Part shown: positions 57,867-64,000 of the stretch, in pieces
Layout: each line of letters opens with the position of its first letter
Position numbering within the stretch: position 1 is the first letter of the stretch
Assembly (NCBI RefSeq): GCF_009901525.1
Contig: NZ_CP019288.1
Coordinates: 4,245,501 to 4,309,500, forward strand
DNA length: 64,000 nucleotides
From: Kordia antarctica
GTDB taxonomy: Bacteria > Bacteroidota > Bacteroidia > Flavobacteriales > Flavobacteriaceae
Reading direction: 5' to 3'
Notes under the pieces: model-generated
The model's database searches: none
What the model was told of the DNA's origin: nothing
What the model saw: only the letters and a program-made list of their open reading frames with translations
Position numbers and translations under genes: made by a program

Positions 57867-58658
57867 TTATTCTTTAGTTGGTTTCTTCAGTTGAAACTGA
57901 TATAATACAATTCCGTCGTAAATATACAAGATATCATCGTGAAGCGAAAACTGTTTGATGGCAATTCTGTCAGACGGTAAATTTATAAGATAAACGTCGT
58001 CAGTATTGGTGTAATAGAGTTGTTCGTCTTTTAAAAAAATCACTTCTGTATTTGTCATGGAAAAATCGGTAACGCCAGCTAAATCTTGTTGCGACAACAA
58101 ACTTCCGTAAATATTATAAGTGTATAAAATAGTTTCTGTGAGCACTCTACAATAATTATAATTACTTTTTAAGGTGATAAATTTCTCCGAGATCGGAAGA
58201 TTTTGAATCGGAGTTTTCTCTTGAACATAATTAAAAACTTCCAATTGTTGCGTATTCGTGTCAAAAACCCACAAATTTCTGTCGTTTGCAGTGGTGGCTG
58301 CCGCCAGATTTTTGAATTGAGCAATTAGATTAAAATCAATTCGTTTGATTTCGTTCAATGTATTATCAAGAATAATTACGGTATTGAAATCTTCGTAGAA
58401 GAGTGTTATTTTTAGCGGATTTAGAATATCTACGGAAGTAATTTCGCCCAATTGAAAATTATTGTATTGCCACTTTTTGGTGTCTTTCTGTTTGATTAAA
58501 ATATTATCTTGAATTGCATACGACGCGCCAAAATTATCCATTCCTACAAATCGATCAACGGACAAACTATCTTGCTTTTGCAAAACGGTTGTGATGGTTT
58601 TCTGAGCGAACACTAAACTAGAACAACACAATAAAATACAAAGTATGAAACTTTTCAT
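57867..58658 (-). CDS. Exported beta-propeller-like protein
   Basis: 263 residues from ATG 58658, where a signal peptide begins ('KSFILCILLCCSSLVFAQ'). An in-frame extension to 58700 is unlikely. The body has repeated strand units ('ILIKQKDTKKWQYNNFQLGE', 'NLWVFDTNTQQLEVFNYVQE', 'YYTNTDDVYLINLPSDRI', 'ILYIYDGIVLYQFQLK') typical of a beta-propeller. No catalytic motif recognised. Confidence 0.7.
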   Translation of the reverse strand: MKSFILCILLCCSSLVFAQKTITTVLQKQDSLSVDRFVGMDNFGASYAIQDNILIKQKDTKKWQYNNFQLGEITSVDILNPLKITLFYEDFNTVIILDNTLNEIKRIDFNLIAQFKNLAAATTANDRNLWVFDTNTQQLEVFNYVQEKTPIQNLPISEKFITLKSNYNYCRVLTETILYTYNIYGSLLSQQDLAGVTDFSMTNTEVIFLKDEQLYYTNTDDVYLINLPSDRIAIKQFSLHDDILYIYDGIVLYQFQLKKPTKE

Positions 58659-58795
58659 GGTTGACAAATTACAAAAAATACGCCAAATTTGATGTAACAA
58701 TTTTTTAATGTATCAATAAACTAATTTGAAAATGTATCGATTTGAAAATTTGAAGATGGTTTAATTTGAAAATGCAGTGTACACAAGTAGATTTC

Positions 58796-58962
58796 GATAC
58801 AAAATTCTTGCAGAATTTTACTCAATCTGACGAGCCTTGAATTCGAAGAACGGCAATTCGAGTAATTTTGAATTAAGCATAACTTAAGTGAAAATTTGTT
58901 GTTTGTTTGAAGCGTCAGATCGAGTGGAAAATGTGATAATATTTTTTGTATCGAGATCTACT
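58796..58962. repeat. Long imperfect inverted repeat (MITE-like)
   Basis: The left arm AGTAGATTTCGATACAAAAT (58796-58815) and 'ACTCAATCTGACG' pair with the right arm 'CGTCAGATCGAGTG' ... 'TTTTGTATCGAGATCTACT' (ending 58962). About 165 bp with no ORF. Its centre contains ATTCGA repeats. The terminal AGTAGAT/ATCTACT match suggests a mobile-type or folded element. The surrounding 380-bp gap holds no gene. Confidence 0.6.
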
Positions 58963-59080
58963 AACGTTTCAATTTGATGATTTGAAGGTGATTTAATTTG
59001 AAAATTAATTTTGTGCTATTATAGAAATATTTGAAATTCTATTCATACATTTAAACTCTATTTGAATAAACAATAAATTT

Positions 59081-59638
59081 ATGTTTAAGAAGTTTTTATG
59101 TGTGCTATTATTGGTAATAGTAAGCTGTAAGTCATCAGTAATACCTTTAAAAGAATCTGCAAATAATGCAATTAAAGAACTTGGTCCAAATCCATATTTT
59201 GAAGTCGATGGAAAAGGTGTAAGTCAAAAAACTTTTACATCACTAAATGAAGCAGATATAACATCTTTATCAATTATTTATGGTAAAGAGGCAACTGACT
59301 TGTTTGATGAGAAAGGAAAAGATGGCGTAATTATAGTTCAAACAAAAGCGTATGCACGAAAGAAATTTCAAGTATTATTCAAGACTTTATCGCAAGAATA
59401 TAGTGAAGTCATTACGAATTATGAAGATGATGAAATTCAGTATATTTTGAATAAAAGGGTTTTAGAGGAAAATTTTGAAGGATCATTAGCAATGATTGAT
59501 GAAAATTTGTTAAAAAGCATAAAAATTATTGATAGCACTAAGCTGAGTCGAAAATACGGAGTTTCTGGTAAAAAAGTTGGCGTTGTCATAAAATCCAAAC
59601 GTCCAAAAGATCTTTACGATTCAAAAGAAAAATTTTAA
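59081..59638 (+). CDS. Small lipoprotein with detached SusC/TonB-receptor plug motif, copy 1
   Basis: 185 residues. Lipobox 'LLVIVSC' (Cys16). 'SIIYGKEATDLFDEKGKDGV' followed by 'IIVQTK' resembles the SusC plug segment 'ATSIYGSRAANGVIIITTK'. 'KYGVSGKKVGVVIKSKR' repeats it near the end. No barrel, no further domain. It is likely in the periplasm-facing membrane surface. Same-strand neighbour 59658 has the same motif. Confidence 0.6.
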   Translation: MFKKFLCVLLLVIVSCKSSVIPLKESANNAIKELGPNPYFEVDGKGVSQKTFTSLNEADITSLSIIYGKEATDLFDEKGKDGVIIVQTKAYARKKFQVLFKTLSQEYSEVITNYEDDEIQYILNKRVLEENFEGSLAMIDENLLKSIKIIDSTKLSRKYGVSGKKVGVVIKSKRPKDLYDSKEKF

Positions 59639-59657
59639 AAAAACATTTTACAACAAT

Positions 59658-60236
59658 ATGAAAAAGAGCCTATTTATTGTATTAGCCGCGCTTCTACTAA
59701 TTTCCTGCTCAAAGAAATTAATTCCAAATTCAGATGATGGAAATGCTTTGATACGTATTATTAACGAAGAAATTAAATCTGGAAACGCAAATCATAAAAT
59801 GCCCATTTATATTGATAATGTTGAAGTGTTAAAGAAAGATTTGATATTGTTCAATACATTTAAATCAAAAGATTTCACAGCTATTAAGGTACTAAATAAG
59901 TTAGAAGCAAAAAAAGCTATTAATACCAAAATTAATGAAAAAGTAATTCAGGTAACTGCTTTTAAAGATGAATTGTTTGATTTAAAATATTACACTAAAA
60001 TTGACAATGAGCTTATAGAGAAAACAATTGCTAGTTTATTTGAATCTGGACAAATTAATAGGAATCCAATACTTGTATTAAACGGAATTCCGCTTCGTGG
60101 AGATGATATTTTCTTAAAAATAAATTCAATTAAAAAAAGTGAGATTAAAAGCATAAGCTTACTTAAAAAACAAGCAGCTTACGCTATATATGGAATTAGA
60201 GGAATAAATGGCGTGATCGTAATTACTACTAAATAG
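59658..60236 (+). CDS. Small lipoprotein with detached SusC/TonB-receptor plug motif, copy 2
   Basis: 192 residues. Lipobox 'LLLISC' (Cys18). The ending 'SLLKKQAAYAIYGIRGINGV' then 'IVITTK' at the very C-terminus is nearly the canonical plug motif of SusC-like TonB-dependent receptors, with the protein stopping just where the barrel would follow. 20 bp after copy 1, so co-transcribed. Perhaps a mimic or partner of an outer-membrane receptor. This is inference. The next 290 bp hold no gene. Confidence 0.65.
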   Translation: MKKSLFIVLAALLLISCSKKLIPNSDDGNALIRIINEEIKSGNANHKMPIYIDNVEVLKKDLILFNTFKSKDFTAIKVLNKLEAKKAINTKINEKVIQVTAFKDELFDLKYYTKIDNELIEKTIASLFESGQINRNPILVLNGIPLRGDDIFLKINSIKKSEIKSISLLKKQAAYAIYGIRGINGVIVITTK

Positions 60237-60527
60237 TTTTGAATCATTCAATCATTTAATTCATTTCTAAAAGATCAATTTGTACCTAAAATCTAGTTTA
60301 AAAGTTGAAAGGTTTATAAGTTTATCTAATGTGTAAATAATTCACAGACCAAAATACTAACCCCAAAGTTTCTAAAGTTGAACTTTTTGATAGATGATTT
60401 AAAAGCTATCAACTTATTTAAAAAAGAACATGCTGACTTGCACATTGTATCTTAAAATCATAAAACAATGTCAACAAACAACCTTGAATCATTGAATTTT
60501 TAAATTCTTGAATTGAGCGAAGCGCGT

Positions 60528-61211
60528 CTAACATATCAATTTATATCCAAAACCTCTCACATTTACAATCTGAATCTCCGAATCTTTTTTTAGCTTTTTA
60601 CGAAGTTTTGAAATAAAAACGTCCATACTTCGTGCGTTGAAAAAATCATCATCGCCCCAAAGTTTTTTTAAAATAAATGTTCTGTCTAAAACGGCATTCC
60701 GCTTTTCAGACAAAAAAAATAGCAGCTCCGATTCTCTATGTGTCAATTGTACAGGCGTTTCTTCCCAAATCAATTGTTGTTGTGTATGATTGAAAACGAA
60801 TTTCCCAATCGGAATTTGTGTGTGATCTTGTTTTAGATGAACTCTGTCCAATAATGCATGAATCCGAACAATCAATTCTTCCATGCTAAATGGTTTTTTT
60901 AAATAATCATTTCCGCCATGTTGAAAACCTTCTAATATATCTTTTACTTGTGATTTTGCAGTTAAAAATATAATCGGAATCGTCGGATTTTCTTGTCGAA
61001 TTTCTTTTGCCAACGTAAAGCCATCTTTCTTCGGCATCATGACATCTAATACTAAAATTTCGGGTTGTACTTTTTGATAGATTTCGTATGCTTTTTCGCC
61101 ATTTTCACATAAAAAAACTTCAAAATCGCGCGATTCCAAGCTTTCTTTTACAATTTGTCCCAACGCAGATTCGTCTTCGGCAAGCAATAATTTTATTTTA
61201 TTTTTCTTCAT
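60528..61211 (-). CDS. OmpR/PhoB-type response regulator (RprY-like)
   Basis: 227 residues. Receiver with 'LLAEDE', phospho-Asp56 in 'LVLDVMMPKKDG', Thr in 'LTAKSQV' and Lys in 'DYLKKPFSMEEL'. Winged-helix domain 'LTHRESELLFFLSEKRNAVL', 'ARSMDVFISKLRKKLKKD', 'VNVRGFGYKL'. Overlaps its kinase by 4 bp. The pair resembles Bacteroides RprXY. Confidence 0.95.
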   Translation of the reverse strand: MKKNKIKLLLAEDESALGQIVKESLESRDFEVFLCENGEKAYEIYQKVQPEILVLDVMMPKKDGFTLAKEIRQENPTIPIIFLTAKSQVKDILEGFQHGGNDYLKKPFSMEELIVRIHALLDRVHLKQDHTQIPIGKFVFNHTQQQLIWEETPVQLTHRESELLFFLSEKRNAVLDRTFILKKLWGDDDFFNARSMDVFISKLRKKLKKDSEIQIVNVRGFGYKLIC

Positions 61212-62692
61212 CCGAGCAGCGTTATTTTAAAAATGGTGAGTGTTGTATCTGAAACTAACTGAATCGTTCCGTTGTGTTTCTCAATAATTTTTTTCGTGTA
61301 ATACAATCCAATTCCGAAACCTTTTACATCGTGTGTATTTCCTTTTGGAATTCGGTAAAACTTATCAAAAATCTTTTCTCGTTGCGATTTGTCAATAGAA
61401 TCGCCGTTATCAGCGACAGTAATTTCAATAGATTTCACCGTTTTCTTAACATTCACTTTAATTTCACTTCCACCATATTTCAACGCATTATCAATCAAAT
61501 TTGTAATGGCGTTTTCAAAATGAAAAGGATCTAAATCTAACAATTGACTTTCTATATTGCTTCTAAATTCAATCGTTTTTTCAGTAGTTAGCGCTTGTTG
61601 CTTTTCGGTGATGTTTTGAGTGAAATTGACAATATCAATCGTTTCCTTTTTTAGCATCAAATTTTCGCTATCCAACGTGGCAGTTTCGAGTAATTTCTCC
61701 ACCATTAAGTGCAACTTTTTCAATTGCTTATCAGAAATATCTAAATATTTTTGTGCTTTTTCGGGATCTTTCAACGCGTCAAAATGTTGAATCGCTTCCA
61801 AAGCCGTAGAGATTGTGGTAATTGGCGTTTTAAATTCGTGTGTAATATTACTAATCAAATCATTTTTAATTTCTGCTAATTGTTTTTGTTGTCGAATCAC
61901 GCGTAACAAATACACTAAAGAACTAATAATTGCCAGCGAAAGTAAGGTAGATAACAGAATGCCAAACAGACTTCTTTTCCAAACAGTTTTAGAAATATTT
62001 GCGTAGTGTAATTCTAACGTTTCACCAGGTTTCAAATACGCAGATTTTGCATTGGTTTTCAAGAAGCGACTCGGAAGTTTAGTATTGCTTATTTCGTTTA
62101 CAACGGCACTGTTCACATATTGTTTCAAATGATATGGAACGGCAATTTGTTTACGATCAAACTCAATATCTAAAAACGTTTTTAGTTTTTTAAAATCGAG
62201 CGAATCTTCTGTAATAGAAATATACAAAGACGAAATTTCTTGAAGCATGCGAATGCTATCTTTTTTACGTAATAATTGCGGAACTGCATACTTTTTGTAA
62301 GAATGAGTTGCTGTCAATAAAGAGTCATTTTGAATATTTGATGGAAATCTAGGTTGTGAATTTTCAATAATAACTGTATTGGAATCTGTTTTCATTCGAT
62401 GTTCTATCTTCAAAAAAATAGAATCAAAACTTGCGTTTTTCAGCCTCTTAATCGATTCAATATCATCAGTATTAGTAGAAGTGTCCATCGTTATAAACAT
62501 CATTCTATCATTCTTTGCAATAGCTACATAATACGCTTCCACAGCATTATCCAAACTAATTTGAACCTGATTGATGAATTGTTGTTTGTTGACTTGATAG
62601 TTTTTGTAATTCCAATATACTTGTACAGCAATCGTAATCGCTATCGTAGCAATAATGGTATATAAAACCCAAGAAGATCGTTGTTGCTTCAT
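61208..62692 (-). CDS. Membrane sensor histidine kinase (RprX-like)
   Basis: 494 residues. Two membrane helices (about 8-28 and 240-262) enclose a ~210-residue periplasmic sensor without a recognised fold. HisKA with His285 in 'LISNITHEFKTPITTI', HATPase_c with 'NLIDNALKYGG', 'VADNGDSIDKSQREKIF' and 'VKGFGIGLYYTKKI'. Stimulus unknown. Promoter region unassigned. Confidence 0.95.
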   Translation of the reverse strand: MKQQRSSWVLYTIIATIAITIAVQVYWNYKNYQVNKQQFINQVQISLDNAVEAYYVAIAKNDRMMFITMDTSTNTDDIESIKRLKNASFDSIFLKIEHRMKTDSNTVIIENSQPRFPSNIQNDSLLTATHSYKKYAVPQLLRKKDSIRMLQEISSLYISITEDSLDFKKLKTFLDIEFDRKQIAVPYHLKQYVNSAVVNEISNTKLPSRFLKTNAKSAYLKPGETLELHYANISKTVWKRSLFGILLSTLLSLAIISSLVYLLRVIRQQKQLAEIKNDLISNITHEFKTPITTISTALEAIQHFDALKDPEKAQKYLDISDKQLKKLHLMVEKLLETATLDSENLMLKKETIDIVNFTQNITEKQQALTTEKTIEFRSNIESQLLDLDPFHFENAITNLIDNALKYGGSEIKVNVKKTVKSIEITVADNGDSIDKSQREKIFDKFYRIPKGNTHDVKGFGIGLYYTKKIIEKHNGTIQLVSDTTLTIFKITLLG

Positions 62693-62881
62693 TTTAACCT
62701 ATTTACTGTTCAAATGTAAGAAGTTAATTAGGATAAAAAACAATCGCTTAACACTCGTTAACAAAAAACATATTTTTGCGATGACGATTTTATGACAGAA
62801 AATTATATTAGTATTTTGTAAGAATAATATTTTAATTATTGTTATATTAGTTGCATTTAATACTAATTTAAAATAGGATGT

Positions 62882-63733
62882 ATGAAAAAAGAAACTAGAA
62901 AAAAATACTTGAGATATTTTCTGAATTCCTTATTGGGAATGTGTATCTATATATTTTATGGAGTTATTTTCAATGGAAATCATCCAAAAATGTTTCCAGC
63001 TACTTGCGCAACCTTCTTTTTGATTTCTTTATGGATGACTAATAAAAGACAGTCAAAATCCAAAGATATTAGTATTTCGTTTTTAATGTCATTTATATTT
63101 TTATTGATGATTTTTATTTCTGATAATCTACTAACTGTTGCAGGACAGATTATATATGTAATAATGATGCCTCTAAGTGAGTTGATGGGAAGTTGGGCAA
63201 AAAAACAGAAGCTTCAATTTGCATATTTTCCGTTGTTATTGCTATTTGTAACTTTTTTGGTGCGACCTAATTTAATTCATTACTTCTGGAATACAGATTC
63301 GTTTAAAAATAAAAAAACGCCTGAAATTTCCTTTTATGCGTTAAATGAAGAAAAAGTAACTTTTACGAATAAAGTTACAGTAATTGATCTTTGGTCAACT
63401 TCATGTGGTGTTTGTTTTCGTAAATTTCCAGAGTTTGAAAAACTAAAACAAGACTTTGAAGGAAATGAAAATATCAAATTCTATAGTGCAAATGTTCCTC
63501 TGAAAAATGATACGCGTGAAAAAACGTTGGCAACTATTAAGCGACTCAACTATGATTATGAAACGCTTTTTGCCGAAAAATTTGAAATGATACGCGATAG
63601 TTTAGGAATCAATGGTTTTCCATATTTATTAATTATAAAAAATGATACCATTCGCTATTTAGGCGATATGGAAACTGATCGTAAAATTGTATTAACGAAT
63701 ACAAAAGATGTAATTCAGAATCTGTTAGAATAA
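62882..63733 (+). CDS. Membrane thioredoxin-fold (TlpA-like) protein
   Basis: 283 residues. Four or five membrane helices in the first ~135 residues, then a thioredoxin-like domain (about 150-283) with redox motif CGVC in 'DLWSTSCGVCFRKFPEFEKL' and cis-Pro in 'GINGFPYLLIIKNDT'. TlpA-type redox proteins reduce or oxidise disulfides of exported proteins. Having the anchor as a multi-helix bundle rather than one helix is uncommon. Substrate unknown. Confidence 0.85.
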   Translation: MKKETRKKYLRYFLNSLLGMCIYIFYGVIFNGNHPKMFPATCATFFLISLWMTNKRQSKSKDISISFLMSFIFLLMIFISDNLLTVAGQIIYVIMMPLSELMGSWAKKQKLQFAYFPLLLLFVTFLVRPNLIHYFWNTDSFKNKKTPEISFYALNEEKVTFTNKVTVIDLWSTSCGVCFRKFPEFEKLKQDFEGNENIKFYSANVPLKNDTREKTLATIKRLNYDYETLFAEKFEMIRDSLGINGFPYLLIIKNDTIRYLGDMETDRKIVLTNTKDVIQNLLE

Positions 63734-63755
63734 AATTGATACTTCTTTACAATAC

Positions 63756-63790
63756 AAAGTCTTTGCAAGAAAATTGTGAAGACTTTTTTT
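63756..63790 (+). terminator. Terminator after the TlpA-like gene
   Basis: AAAGTCTTTGCAA, loop, TTGTGAAGACTTTTTTT; two imperfect pairs and a T run. Confidence 0.75.
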
Positions 63791-63874
63791 ATGCTTAACA
63801 CTCGTTAACGTTCATTAACTTTAAACTAAATTTTTAAAGATCATATTTGCAACATCAAATTAAAATAACGAACA

Positions 63875-64000
63875 ATGAAAAACAATTTTCCACAACCAAT
63901 TATTTTATTCGTCTTCATGCTGGCAACATTAGTATTGAGCGCACAAGATTTTCAAGGTGTAGCAACGTACAAAACCAGTCGTAAAATGGATCTTAAAATT
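63875..64000 (+). CDS. GLPGLI family protein, start only (runs off the window)
   Basis: 42 residues visible: signal peptide ('IILFVFMLATLVLSAQ') and then 'DFQGVATYKTSRKMDLK', the conserved opening of GLPGLI proteins. These are small exported Bacteroidetes proteins of unknown function. CATATTTG 24 bp upstream resembles the -7 consensus. Confidence 0.75.
   Translation, partial: MKNNFPQPIILFVFMLATLVLSAQDFQGVATYKTSRKMDLKI

Overview
The window is AT-rich chromosomal DNA from a member of the Bacteroidetes, almost certainly a marine-type Flavobacteriaceae. The evidence is: promoters of the TTTG-N19-TAnnTTTG type (388..418, 38882..38912, 50435..50465); almost no Shine-Dalgarno sites; families typical of this class (DUF456, DUF4230, DUF4407, DUF5686, GLPGLI, 2TM domain, RprXY-like two-component system, BlaI/M56 pairs with TonB-like tails); and several small 'KNLKLNKxxIS..L....GG' peptide precursors common in Kordia and relatives. 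The genus is inference. No prophage, CRISPR array or large island is seen. One complete IS3-family element is present.

Layout. 1-4.9 kb: end of a DUF58 gene, tRNA-Asp, a DUF456 membrane protein, then a BlaI - M56/TonB_C - TPR - TonB_C-like lipoprotein operon controlled by three copies of a novel-looking dyad. 5-8.7 kb: an 8-bp tandem repeat, a RES/Xre toxin-antitoxin pair, a DoxX-like membrane protein and the IS3 element just upstream of it. 8.7-17.8 kb: glycosyltransferase and flippase-like pair, ruvC, hemW (apparently starting at ATC), a cyclase, a tandem array of small phage-repressor-like regulators (two intact, one decayed), DUF4230, MmcQ/YjbR and DUF1272 proteins. 17.9-21.7 kb: a phosphorelay cluster (receiver, PAS-GAF kinase, Hpt, LytTR regulator). 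22-27.5 kb: DUF4407, a second M56/BlaI pair with a classical TCTACA-N2-TGTAGA operator pair, a structured intergenic repeat, an M20 peptidase and tRNA-Leu.

27.7-34.4 kb: two RiPP-type precursor peptides in tandem, a small lipoprotein, waaA, a DegT aminotransferase, galE, an amidohydrolase, a third RiPP-type precursor on the minus strand, and an 18-copy 24-bp minisatellite. 34.4-46.6 kb: lspA, fabD, a DinB-fold secreted protein, a membrane-anchored DHFR, thyA, a second RES/Xre pair, a lipocalin-like/NupC transporter fusion, a bifunctional nuclease and etfAB. 46.7-53.5 kb: pdhB, DUF5686, soluble and membrane pyrophosphatases. 53.7-64 kb: a methyltransferase, a large protein with a degenerate M48 zinc motif, a fourth RiPP-type precursor, a deoxynucleoside kinase, two small lipoproteins carrying a detached SusC-plug motif, an RprXY-like two-component system, a thioredoxin-fold membrane protein and the start of a GLPGLI protein.

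Most interesting are the four orphan double-glycine Cys-containing precursors (one too short for usual ORF calling) with no modification enzyme in the window, the two differently wired BlaI/M56 circuits, the plug-motif lipoprotein pair, the DHFR and NupC fusions, and several non-coding repeats. All functional statements come from reading motifs by eye. No database search was run.
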